A stretch of 64,000 bases of DNA from Cryptomeria japonica (taxonomy: Eukaryota > Streptophyta > Pinopsida > Cupressales > Cupressaceae): assembly GCF_030272615.1 (NCBI RefSeq), contig NC_081410.1, positions 285,881,957-285,945,956 on the forward strand, in the 5' to 3' direction. Within the stretch, counting starts at the first letter, position 1; every line of letters begins with the position of its first letter. Both the position numbers and the translations under genes were made by a program. Below are positions 53,490 through 64,000 of this stretch, in pieces. The notes beneath the pieces are model-generated. The model made no database searches. It saw nothing but the letters and a program-made list of their open reading frames with translations, and was not told the DNA's origin.

Positions 53490-53806
53490 TATTATTGTTA
53501 ATAATTCAAAATAATGCTAGATAAAAACCTGAAAATGCTAACCCTCAAATTGGACCACGAGATTACCAAAAGCAAAAAAGGTGGGATGTAGGTGTTCTAG
53601 ATTTTACCCGGAAATTGGAATTTCTATTTCACTAGATTGGCGCAGACAGTCTCTGTTGCAACTTGCATTCCTCAATCTAGTAGTTGTTTCTGAATCTCCC
53701 TCAATTTACAGGTTTGTCCAAGAAATGAAAGATGATTATGATTTACGAGTCTCTTATTTAGAAAACTCTAAAAAGTAGAAAAGTAAAACCTAAATGGCAA
53801 AATATC

Positions 53807-53996
53807 AAGAATCATGTTGTAATTTTATTAATTACTATTAATAACTATTCGATGCCGAAGGATAAAACATTCATTACTTCAGTATAAATTTTGAGGACAT
53901 TAAGAATCATGTTGTAATTTTATTAATTATTATTAATAAGTATTCGATGCCGAAGGACAAAACATTCACTACTTCAGTATAAATTCTAAGGACATT
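53807..53996 (+). repeat. 95-bp tandem duplication
   Basis: Two copies start with 'aagaatcatgttgtaatttt' at 53807 and 53902 and include 'tattcgatgccgaagga' and 'cacttcagtataaatt'-like text. They differ at only a few positions, so the duplication is comparatively young. Confidence 0.88.
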
Positions 53997-54010
53997 AAAT
54001 GTAATACGTT

Positions 54011-55040
54011 CAATTCCAGGCGAAGTTCTCTCAAATGTGTTCACTTCCCACATTCGGGCCGAAATCCACCCTAAGCCATTGATCTTTGCTCATCCAATGG
54101 ATGAGGGACCAAGGTACCTATTGTGACTTTACGGGTCTATTTTTTAAGTTTGTTTAATAATTTTAAACTTCCGTCCGAAAAAGTGTTTTATAAACTTACT
54201 TATATTTAATTAAATTTAAAACGTTTCAATTCCAGGCAAAGTTCTCCCAAATGTGTTCACTTCCCACCTTCGAGCCGAATTCCACCCTAAGTCGTTGATC
54301 TTTGTTCACCCGACAGTTGATGGTACCTGTTTTAAGATGTAGTGGGTCCCACGACTTCTGCCATTTTTCTGGCACGTCACCATAATTGTGTCACTTTTCG
54401 GGTTTGATTTTTAGTCTATTTAATCATTTTAAACCTCTGCCTGAAAAAAATCTTTATAGACTTAATTATATTTAATTAAATTTAAAATGTCCAATTCCAG
54501 GTGAAGTTCTCCCAAATGTGTTCACTTCCCACATTCGGGCCGAAATCCACCCTAGTCATTGATCTTTGTTCATCCAACGATCGATGGTACCTGTTTTAAG
54601 ATGTAGTGGGTCCCACAACTTCTACCATTTTTCTGGCACGTCACCATACTCGTGTCACTTTTTCGGTTTGATTTTTAGTCTATTTAATCATTTTAAAATT
54701 CCGCTTGAAAATTAGATTTTTAGACTTAATTATATTTAATTAAATTTAAAATGTCCAATTCTGGGCGAAGTTCTCAGAAAGGTGTTCACTTCCCACATTC
54801 GGGCTGAAATCCACCCTAGTTGTTGATCTTTGTTCATCCAATGGTCGATGGTACCTGTTTTTAGATGAAGTGGGTCCCACGACTTCTACCATTTTTTCTA
54901 GCACGTCATCATACTTGTGTTACTTTTCGGGTCTGTTTTAAAGTCTACTTAATCATTTTAAAATTCCGCCCGAAAAAGAGATTTATAGTCTATAGACTAT
55001 AGACTTTCACTTAATTCTATTTAATTAAATTTAAAATGTT
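54011..55040 (+). repeat. Tandem repeat of about 265 bp, four copies and a stub
   Basis: Units begin with 'caattccaggcgaagttctc' or close variants at 54011, 54227, 54492 and 54756, and a truncated fifth begins at 55041. Each contains 'tgttcacttcccacattcgg', 'gtagtgggtcccac' (absent from the first, shorter unit) and 'cttaattatatttaattaaa'. Periods are 216, 265, 264 and 285 bp. No coding capacity is visible. The location between divergently placed gene remnants might point to a regulatory or structural role, but that is speculation. Confidence 0.88.
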
Positions 55041-55056
55041 CAATTCCGGGCATTGG

Positions 55057-55165
55057 GCAATAGTTTGAGATAACTATTAAATATAATGTTAATATTATTT
55101 GTAATTAAAGATGTGCAATAGTTTGAGATAATTGTTAAATATAATGTTAATATTATTTGTAAAAA
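55057..55165 (+). repeat. 58-bp AT-rich tandem duplication
   Basis: 'gcaatagtttgagata' occurs at 55057 and 55115, each followed by 'taaatataatgttaatatta'. The following DNA up to 55770 is AT-rich and shows nothing I can name. Confidence 0.8.
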
Positions 55166-55771
55166 ATTTAAATTCAAAAATAGTATAAAACCTGAAACTT
55201 AGTTTCTAGAATAAAACAAATAACTAAATAAAAATATAATTTTTGATATGCAATTTGAAAGGTAAAAGTTTAATATTAAAAAGAAAACATTCAATATTAA
55301 ATCTAAAATATTAATTTAACGTTTAACAAAATTCTTTGAAAATATGTTTACGATATATAATTTTCAAAAATAGTTAAAAAATATATATAAAATTTCAACA
55401 GAAATTTAGTCTATTAATTTAAAAAAATGTGCAACTACAGTCCTCAACCTGTTAAGGCAAGCAAATTTGGAAAGTACAAATGCCAAGGTAGCGATTAATT
55501 GTTGCAGAAGGAGTTGTCTACGACATGCCGCACGAAAGGAGGAAGGGGAGGATGGTAGGAAATCTTTTTCCTAATCTCATGGAATTAATGTCTTATTGTG
55601 CACATTCATTACTCAGCCTATAAGAGTTAAGAAAGAGGCAGATTTTTTTACCTTTTGATCTGTGTACCACTTTTTGCTTTGAAGCAGCTGCAGAACAAAT
55701 CTATAGTTCATAGAATCGTACCTTCTGTAAGACATTTCTTGCAAGAAGTGATTTTGAAATTGCAGGTGACA

Positions 55772-56479
55772 ATGGAGGCCAATTTCACACTTCGAACAAA
55801 CAAGAAGTTGGTGCCCTTTTTGGGCAAAGTATCTGATAAATGAATGCAAGGACTGTTCAGGTTTAAGGAGGAGAAGTTGTGGGTAGCAGCATGACTAATG
55901 CTTGCAGAGGAGGTGGCACATATCAGTCACCGGTATCGAACTAACATGGAGGTTTACTCTCTGATTATGGCGTGGGCCTGTGAATTTGAACCGGAGGTGG
56001 AAAAGGTAAAACTCACATTGGTCAAATTGATTGATGGGGAGTTTTTGATTAACCTGGATTTAATCTTGGAGTGGGTGGTGCTAGGAGTTGGCATTCGAAT
56101 TATGGAAGGGGATGACCAGGAGGAATTGCTTCCTTTTATTCGTGGCCCAGAGGATGAAATCAAATACCAGTGCCGTGAACGAGCCCAAGTGGGGTGGGAA
56201 GTGATGAAACTTTTTGTTAAATTAACGAGGGTGGATGAAGTGCTGAATGCTTTGCATGTGGTGGCAAGGATGGAGGTTGGTAGGGCATTGAGAGATAGAG
56301 CTGAAGAAGGAAGGGCCATATAGCTACTGGCAAGCTTGGAGGACGACCCCAACTTCAGGTTCCTAAACTGCATTCCAAAAATGAAAGCTGAAGCAGCAAA
56401 AGGAAAAGCCAAAGCATCGGCCTCTGAGGAGGGAAGGGACTAGGAGGAAGCGACCCAGGGGGATAGTGAGACTGAGTGA
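55772..56479 (+). pseudogene. Short broken gene, paralogue 1 of a convergent pair
   Basis: A frame of 236 codons from the ATG at 55772 to a TGA at 56477 contains two internal TGA codons between 55840 and 55893 and two TAG codons near 56321 and 56441. The region around HRYRTNME, then KVKLTLVKLIDGEFL and LGVGI, aligns with the minus-strand gene at 57044-57619 through RYRxNM, a KV...L.L..K....(D/E)FL stretch and VGVGI. Upstream, the FLGKVSD here matches FLGSVRD there. The C-terminus is Lys/Glu/Ala-rich. I do not recognise the family. It has no catalytic motif that I can see. The overlapping minus-strand open frame (55954-56412) is a shadow. Confidence 0.6.
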
Positions 56480-57043
56480 GTGGTCTATCAGCAATGAACT
56501 AGTTTTTTTGTCTACTTGCTATAAGTTGTGGACAAATTTTGTATCTTGAAATGTTTCAATTAATTGAATGAAAAAACCTTGATCGATAAACTTTTGTATC
56601 TTGCAACTTTTGAAATTTTGTATTTTGAATGACTATATAGTAATAGTATATATTTATAAAATTATAATCAACCATAATCAATGTACAAATAATTAATGGA
56701 ACAAATTGAATTTTTTTTTTATAGCATTACATAAAAAGATCATGGTATTAAATTTATTTCCATTGTTTAACAAATAATTGAAATAACGTAGCTCATATAC
56801 AAAAAGCATTTGAAAGAAATTAATTAATAAAAATGAAATAGAATTATAGAAAGCATTTTTATATCCATAAGACTGTAAGAGGCAAAGTGAAACAAACTGG
56901 AATTTGCAAATTTTTTCATTAGAGACTTGAGTCCCCCAAAAACTTAAAAGCCAAAATGAGTGAGCCACTGGCACTCAGCCTGTTAGGGTTCAAGGACATA
57001 GGAAAAAAAAACTACAGGTAGTGGAATTGTTTACAATTTTTCC
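56480..57043. other. AT-rich noncoding stretch
   Basis: Between the two convergent paralogues lies AT-rich DNA with several A-runs and no supportable gene. Shared 3' flanks of both remnants would end here. Confidence 0.6.
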
Positions 57044-57619
57044 CTAAGAATTTGTCCCTCCTTCCATGTAGAATTCTTCAGATAGCATAAGCTGAGAGAA
57101 TTCTTCAAGCCACATGTAGTTTGGAAAGTCATCCAGGAGGAACCATTTCCAAAGGAAGTCCCTGCCAATCCGCGCCCATTTTTTGTGATGCATCAGCTGC
57201 TCTGCATTTAGGTTTAGGAGAAATGATTACCTGGCCACTAGCAATGTTTGGTCAGGGAGGAGAAGCTTGGATAAATCACTCACCCAAGGGATCCCCACCC
57301 CTACTTCTACAAGAATGACAAGAGTAATGTCATCTTCGAGGAAGTCCTCCTTAAAAACCTTACTCAACAACATCAACATATCCACCTTGTCTCCTCCCAA
57401 GTCCAGAAGAGACGCTAAGAAGCGGGATGTAAGGTCCATGTTAACACGGTACCTATTTTCGTTTCGCAGAAATTCTTTGCCCAGCACCATCCGTACAACT
57501 TCATTGGTAAATGACCCAACCTCCTTGCAGACTGATTGGAGGGTTGGGTCTCTAACAGAGCCTAGAAAGGCCCTCTGGTCCTTTACAGAAATGCTTCTCA
57601 AGTGGATGGGAGTTCCCAT
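57044..57619 (-). pseudogene. Short broken gene, paralogue 2 of a convergent pair
   Basis: The minus-strand frame starts at the ATG at 57619 (MGTPIHLRS; a second possible ATG lies at 57649) and is open to a TAA at 57229-57227. It then continues with sensible composition (KKWARIGRDFLWKWF) to a TAG at 57046-57044, about 192 codons. It resembles the plus-strand gene at 55772-56479: FLGSVRD against FLGKVSD, RYRVNMD against RYRTNME, and VEVGVGI against VLGVGI, at matching spacing. Similarity is only moderate, so the duplication is old. The TAA lies next to an AG/GTAATC donor-like site, so a splice there is possible, but no suitable acceptor is obvious. Family unknown. Confidence 0.6.
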
Positions 57620-57649
57620 CTTGTGAAAACAGATTAACAAATTAAACAA

Positions 57650-58269
57650 CCTGAGTAGTGAGCCTATAAACCTAAAATACCGTGAGCTCTAACGATTTAT
57701 CTACCAAATGGTAAAGGGTAATTGAAGATGAAAGAAGTAGAGATCATATATAAATTGTTGAAGCTCTTGATTGTAATAATTACTTCTTTAACAGTATTAA
57801 CTGCTATAATTTTTTTTAAATCTTTCGTATCTCTGTAAATCTTTCCCATAAATGCACGAGTGTGCGAAATTGGAAATAGCTATGAACTAGTACCAAATTG
57901 GCAAGTATCACATTGGAAGTCATGGGGACAGAGTGGACTGCAGTAAGTGAAAAGATATATATTAAATGAATGAAATTATTGATCATGATTCATGACATTT
58001 GATACGTGTCTATTGAATCCAATTCCATTTCGAGCACTTTCTGTTGTATGTTCTCTTCAGAAAATTGGGCTGAAATAAAACTTCAGCCATTGATATATGA
58101 TCATCGAACGGTTTAAAATCATTGATAGATTTTAGGTATGTGTCACCCTTTACGTGTCAAAGAGGCCACGCTTATTGATACATCGTGCAGAGTCCAGACT
58201 CAATGTATTATGTGATGTGATGTACTGATGTGATGTGATGTGTCTTGTCTATTAATGGCAATGAATTTA
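57650..58269. other. Noncoding DNA inside the element
   Basis: No gene is visible. A short run of 'gatgtgatgt'-type microsatellite lies at about 58210-58245. AT content rises toward the right end. Confidence 0.6.
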
Positions 58270-58622
58270 TGAAATCACCAATGAATTATATATTGTACCA
58301 TAAATAACAAAATATTTGCCAAAACAAATTAAAATTTTTTCAAGCGGTGGATAAAAATCGCCAATACATTTAAATAATTTTTCCTTCAGAGTAAAAAATT
58401 TCACTCATACAATTATATATTTGTTCCTTCTAACAATAATTATTCACCTCCCACAATAAATATTTTCCCCATAGAACAAGGTATTATTCGCTAGAAATTT
58501 ATGGCATTTTCGTACCCTAGAAAAAAAATCGCCAATACAAAATTATTTTTTCATCATTTTAAAAAAAAATTTCACCATCGATATGAAAATTTCCCCCTGA
58601 AAATAATGTCTGATTCACCAGG
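58270..58622 (+). promoter_or_regulatory. Right subterminal region with repeated TCGCCA/TTCACC motifs
   Basis: Motifs shared with the left end include aatcaccaat (58274), atcgccaat (58357), attcacctc (58442), attcgct (58486), atcgccaat (58528), tttcaccat (58570) and attcacca (58613). The 10-mer 'tcgccaatac' occurs twice here (about 58358 and 58529) and once near the left end (about 44983). This ties both ends to the same element. Confidence 0.6.
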
Positions 58623-58649
58623 ATTTTACACAGTTGCCCGGGGGGGTTT

Positions 58650-58665
58650 CTTAAAGTTATCCCTG
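58650..58665 (-). repeat. Right terminal inverted repeat
   Basis: Read on the minus strand the end is 'cagggataactttaag', beginning with the CAGGG seen at many hAT termini. It pairs imperfectly with the left end. Confidence 0.75.
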
Positions 58666-58673
58666 AGCACAAT
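58666..58673. repeat. 8-bp target site duplication of the large element, right copy
   Basis: 'agcacaat' differs from the left copy 'agcacgat' by one CpG-type transition. Confidence 0.85.
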
Positions 58674-61600
58674 GTGCGCCGAAATCAAATTTTGATGCTA
58701 TTAACTCTAGAATCAGGACTTGTATCTTCAAACATTGATTTTGATGCTCCAAAACTGAGTCTTTCAAGGCACAAGCTCCAAAATGAGCTTCTAAGAGAAT
58801 GATGTGCATTAAAATGGAATTTTGATGCTACAGGCTCCGAAATAGGGACTTTCTTCTTGAAACCTTGTTGTGCCTCAATACATTGATTTTAATGATCCAA
58901 AATTAGGGCTTTCAAGGCACAAGCTTTGAAATAAGGTTCTAAGAGCATGATGTACATCAAAATTGTGTTTTGATGCTACTGACTTTTGAATTGGGACTTG
59001 TGTCTCGAAACATTGTTGTGCCTCCAAACATTAATTTTTATGCTCCAAAAATGAGGCTTTTTAGGCACAACCTCCGAAATGAGGTTCTAAGAATACCATG
59101 TTTGTCAAAATCATGTTTTGACGCTATCAGCTTGACAATCGGGACTTGTGTCTTGAAACCTTGCCTTTAAACATTAAGTTTGATGTTTTGAAACTGGAGC
59201 TTTTGAGTCACATGCTCCGAAACGAGGTTCTAAGAGCACGATGTACATCAAAATCACGTTTTGACACTACAGGTTTAAAAATAGGGACTTGTGTCTTGAA
59301 ATCTTGTTGTACCTCCAAACACCAATTTTGATGCTTTGAAACCTTGTTGTGCCTCCAAACATTGATTTTGATGCTCCAACATAGAGGTTTTTGAGGCACA
59401 ATTTCTAAAATAGGGTTCTAAGAGCACAATGTGCATCAAAATTGAATTTTGATGCTACTAGCTCTAGAATCGGGGCTTGCATCTTGAAACCTTGTTGTGC
59501 CTCAAAACACTGATTTTGATGCTCCAAAACCAGGGCTTTTGAGGCACAAGCTTTGAAATGAGGTTCTAAGAGCACGATATGGGCCAAAACGAGATTTTGA
59601 TGCTATTGACTCTAGAATCGGGACTTGCATCTTGAAACATTGTTGTGCCTCCAAACATTGATTTTGATGCTCCAAGACTGGGTCTTTCGAGGCACAAGCT
59701 CCGAAATGAGTTTTTAAGAAAATGATGTGCATCAAATAGGAATTTTGATGCTACAGTCTTTGGAGTAGGGACTTGCTTCTTGAAACCTTGTTGTGCCTCA
59801 AAACATTGATTTTGATGTTCCAAAATCAGGCCTTTGAAGGTACAAGATCCGAAATGAGGTTCTAAGAGCACGATGTACATAAAAAATTTATTTTGATGCT
59901 ACCAACTCTAGAATTGGGATTTGTGTCTTGATACCTTGTTGTGCTTCCAAACACTAATTATTATGCTCCAAAAATTAGGCTTTTGAGGCACTACCTACGA
60001 AATGAGGTTCTAAGAACACCATGTTTGTCAAAATCATGTTTTGACGCTATCAGCTTGAGAATCAGGACTTGTGTCTTGAAACCTTGTTGTGCATCTAAAC
60101 ATTGATTTTGATGTTTCCAAACTGGAGCTTTCGAGCCACACGCTCTGAAGAGAGGCTCTAAAAGCATGAAGTGCATCAAAATCATGTTTTGACACTATAG
60201 GCTCCGGAATAGAGACTTGCATCTTGGAAACTTGATGTGCCTCCAAACATTCATTTGGATGCTTCAAAACCAAATATTTTGAGGCATAAGCTCCAAAACA
60301 AGGTTCTAAGAGCATGATGTGTGTCAAAATAAAATTCTGATGCTACCAACTCCAGAATCAGGACTTGCATACTAAAACCTTGTTGTTCTTCTAAATATAG
60401 ATTTTGATACTCCAAAACTGGGGCTTTTGAGGCACAATGTCTAAAATAGGGTTCTAAGAGCACAATAAGCATCAAAATTGAATTTTGATGCTATTGGCTC
60501 TAGAATCTATGCTTGCATCTTGAAACCTTGTTGTGAATCAAAACACTAATTTTGATGCTCCAAAAATGGGGCTTTCCTAGCACAAGCTTCGAAATGAGGT
60601 TCTAAGACCACGATGTGTGCCAAAATCAGATTTTGATGCTATTGACTCTAGAATCGGGACTTGCATCTTGAAACCTTGTTGTGCCTCCAAACATTGATTT
60701 TGATCCTCCAAAACAGGGTCTTTCAAGGCACAAGCTCTGAAATGAGGTTCTAAGAGCATGATGTACATCAAAATTGTGTTTTGATGTTACCGACTCTGGA
60801 ATTGGGACTTGTGTCTTGAAACCTTGTTGTGCCTCTAGACACTAATTTTTATGCTCCAAAAATGAGGCTTTTGAGGCACAACCTTTGAAATGAGGTTCTA
60901 AAAACACCATGTTTGTCAAAATCATGTTTTGATGCTATAAGTTTGAGAATCGGGACTTATGTCTTGAAACCTTGTTGTGCCTTTAAACATTGATTTTGAT
61001 GTTTTGAAACTAGAGCTTTTGAGCCACACACTCTAAAATGAGATTCTTAGAGCACGATGTGCATCAAAATCATGTTTTGACACTACAGGCTCTGGATTTG
61101 GGACTTGCGTATTGAGAGCTTGTTGTGCTTCCAAACACTAATTTGGATGCTTCGAAACTGAAGATTTTGTGGCATAAGCTCCAAAACAAGGTTCTAAGAG
61201 AACGATGTGCATCAAAATCAAATATCGATTTTCAGGCTCTAAAATTGACATCTTGAAACCTTGTTGTGCCTCCAAACATCGATTTTCAGGCTCTAAAACT
61301 GGGGCTTTTGAGGCACAATTTCTAAAACAAGGTTCTAAGAGCACAATGTGCATAAAAATTAAATTTTGATGTGACTGGCTCTAGAATCAGGGCTTGCATC
61401 TTGAAATCTTGTTGTGCCTCAAAACACTGATTTTAATTCTCCGAAACCAGGGCTTTCGAGGCACAACCTTCGAAATGAGGTTCTAAGAGCATGATGTGCA
61501 CCTAAATCAGATTTTATTGCTATTGACTCTAAAATCGAGACTTGCATCTTGAAACCTTGTTGTGCCTCCAAACATTGATTTTGATGCTCCAAATCTGAGT

Positions 61601-64000
61601 CTTTCAAGGCACAAGCTCCGAAATGAGCTTCTAAGAGAATGATATGCGTCAAAATGGAATTTTCACGCTACAAGCTCCAAAATAGGGACTCTGGAATTGG
61701 GACTCGTGTCTTGAAACCTTGTTGTGCCTCCAAACACTAATTTTTTTCCTCCAAAAATGAGCCTTTTGAGGAATGACCTCCTAAATGAGCTTCTAAGAAC
61801 ACCATGTTTGTCCAAATCGTATTTTGGTGCTATCAGCTTGAGAATCGGGACTTGTGTCTTGAAACCTTGTTGTGCCTTTACACATTGATTTTGATGTTTT
61901 GAAACTAGAGCTTTCAAGCCACACGCTCTGAAATGAGATTCTAAGAGCAAGATGTGCATCAAAATCATGTTGACACTACAGGCTCTAGAATAGAAACTTG
62001 CATCTTGAAAGCTTGTTGTGCCTATAAACACAATTTCAATGCTTCAAAACTGAAGATTTTGAGGCATAAGCTCCAAAACAAAGTTCTCAGACCACGATGT
62101 GCATCAAAATCAAATTTTGATGCTACCGGCTCTAGAATTAGGACTTGCATCTTGAAACCTTGTTGTGCCTCCAAACATCAATTTTGATGCTCCAGAACTG
62201 GGGCTTTTGAGGAACAATTTCTAAAATAGGGTTCTAAGAGCGCAATGTGCATAAAAATTGAATTTTGATGCTATTGGCTCTAGAATTGGGGCTTGCATCT
62301 TGAAATTCGGTTGTGCCTTAAAACACTGATTTTGGTGCTCCAAAATTAGGGCTTTCAAGGCACAACTCTGAAATAATGTTCTAAGAGCATGATGTACATC
62401 AAAATTGTGTTTTGACGCTACCGACTCTGAAATTGGGACTCGTGTCTTGAAACCTTGTAGTGCGTCCAAACACTAATTTTTATGCTCCAAAAATGAGGCT
62501 TTTGAGGTATGACCTCCAAAATGAGGTTCTAAGAAGACCATGTTAGTCATTGATTTTGATACTCTGAAACTGGGGCTTTCGAGGCACAAGCTTCAAAATG
62601 AGGTTCTAAGAGCACGATGTACACCAAAATCAGAATTTGATGCTATTGACTTTAGAATTAGGCTTGCATCTTGAAACCTTGTTGTGCCTCCAAACATTGA
62701 TTTTGATGCTCCAAAACTGGGTCTTTTGAGGCACAAGCTCCGAAATGAGGTTCTAAGAGCACGATGTACATCAAAATTGTGTTTTGACACTACCGACTCT
62801 AAAATTAGGACTCGTGTCTTGAAATCTTGTTGAGCTTCCAACACTTATTTGTATTCTCCAAAAATGAGGCTTTTGAGTCACAACCTCCAAAATGAGGTTC
62901 TAAGAATACCATGTTTGTCAAAATCGTGTTTTGATGCTATCAGCTTGAGAATCGAGACTTGTTTCTTGAAACCTTGTTGTGCCTTTAAACATTGATTTTG
63001 ATGTTTTGAAACTAGAACTTTTGAGCCACACACTTGCAATCGAGGTTCTAAGAGTACGATGTGCATCAAAATCACGTTTAGAAACTACAGGCTCCAAAAT
63101 AGGGACTTGCATCTTGAAAGCTTGTTGTGCCTCCAAACACCAATTTTGATGCTTTCAAAGCAAATATTTTGAGGCATAAGCTTCAAAACAAGGTTCTAAG
63201 ACCACCATGTGCATCAAAATCAAATTTTGACCTTAACGGCTCTAGAATCAGGACTTGCTTCTTGAAACCTTTTTGTGCCTCCAAACATCGATTTTGATGC
63301 TCCAAAACTGGGGCTTTTGAGGTACAATTTCTAAAATAGGGATCTAAGAGCACAATGTGCATCAAAATTGAACTTTGATGCTACTGGCTCTAGAATTAGG
63401 GCTTGCATCTTAAAACCTTGTTGTGCCTCAAAACAATGATTTTGATGCTCCAAAACTGGGTCTTTCAAGGCACAAGCTCTGAAATGAGCTTCTAATAGAA
63501 TGATGTGTGTCAAAATTCCATTTTGATGCTAGAGGCTCCAGAATAGGGACTTGCTTCTTGAAACCTTGTTGTGTCACCAAACACTGATTCTGATGTTCCT
63601 AAATCAGGGCTTTCAAGGCAGAAGCTCTGAAATGAGGTTCTAAGAGCATGATGTACATCAAAATTTTGTTTTGATGCCACCGACTTTGGAATTGGGACTT
63701 GTGTCTTGAAAACTAATTTTTATGCTCCAAAAATGAGTCTTTTGAGGCACAACCTCTGAAATGAAGTTCCAAGAACACCATGTTTGTCAAAATCATGTTT
63801 TGACACTATCAGCTTGAGAATCAGGACTTGTGTCTTGAAACCTTGTTGTGCCTTTAAACATTCATTTTGATGTTTTAAAACTAAAGCTTTTGAGCCACAC
63901 GCTCCGAAATGAGGTTCTAAGAGCACGATGTGCATCAAAATCAAGTTTTGACACTACAGGCTTCGAAATAGGGACTTGCATCTTGACATCTTGTTGTGCC
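58674..64000. repeat. 148-bp satellite array, segment IV
   Basis: The A-to-G satellite resumes in phase after the large element and runs off the right edge. A-type landmarks lie near 59088, 60013, 60901, 61797, 62532, 62905 and 63771. Several HOR copies are shortened, for example near 62330-62420 and 62530-62580 where monomer joins skip types. A 54-bp local duplication of 'atcgattttcaggctctaaa' occurs at 61224 and 61278. No gene is present. Confidence 0.95.

Larger units (their letters stand above)
44800..58665 (+). mobile_element. 13.9-kb hAT-like DNA transposon carrying extra gene remnants
   Basis: The element interrupts one E-type satellite monomer. The text before it ends in 'gttctaagagcacgat' and the text after one target copy reads 'gtgcgccgaaatcaaa', which continues the monomer in phase. 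The ends form imperfect inverted repeats: 'gagagtttactttagt' at the left and 'cagggataactttaag' as the reverse complement of the right end (10 of 16 match). Both ends are dotted with TTCGCCA/TTCACCA motifs. Inside are a hAT transposase pseudogene (+), a 4.1-kb pseudogene of unknown function (-), internal tandem repeats, and two short related pseudogenes (+ and -). Most hAT elements are far shorter (roughly 2-5 kb), so the size and extra genes are odd. I see no nested-element boundaries inside, but an old nested insertion without clear ends cannot be excluded. Confidence 0.8.

Noticed and set aside
55954-56412. 152-codon minus-strand open frame
   Set aside because: It lies antisense to the 55772-56479 remnant, which has the paralogue at 57044-57619 to support it.
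56693-56974. 93-codon minus-strand open frame in AT-rich DNA
   Set aside because: Phe/Tyr/Asn/Leu-rich composition typical of AT-rich noncoding DNA, with no motif.
57267-57626. 119-codon plus-strand open frame
   Set aside because: Antisense shadow of the 57044-57619 remnant.

Overview
The window is repetitive nuclear DNA, most likely from a land plant with a large genome. The support is a Copia-type solo LTR, a hAT-type DNA transposon, a long satellite array with heavy CpG decay, and the lack of any intact host gene. I cannot name the species. A gymnosperm is possible, but nothing here proves it.

About 48.8 kb of the 64 kb is one satellite array (1-44799 and 58666-64000, minus insertions). 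The monomer is about 148 bp. Seven distinguishable monomer types, which I call A to G, follow one another in fixed order and form a higher-order repeat (HOR) of about 1,036 bp. Many HOR copies are shortened by hybrid monomers made by unequal exchange. One block (about 19.2-23.6 kb) is present again, diverged, at about 30.0-33.7 kb. The many 60-150-codon open frames on the minus strand of the array are satellite reading frames, not genes.

Three foreign pieces interrupt the array: a 262-bp unidentified insert (about 15776-16037), a 1,119-bp solo LTR with a perfect 5-bp target duplication (41126-42244), and a 13.9-kb element (44800-58665) with 16-bp imperfect terminal inverted repeats, a 7/8-matching 8-bp target duplication, and shared subterminal motifs at both ends. 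Removing the large element and one target copy restores the satellite in phase.

The 13.9-kb element holds a broken hAT transposase gene (45605-48300, +) and a long broken gene of unknown function with a G-patch-like motif and coiled coils (49391-53489, -). It also holds a cluster of internal tandem repeats (53.8-55.2 kb) and two short convergent broken genes that resemble each other (55772-56479, + and 57044-57619, -). No gene in the window is intact. The main point of interest is this very large hAT-like transposon carrying three extra gene remnants, inserted in a seven-monomer HOR satellite.
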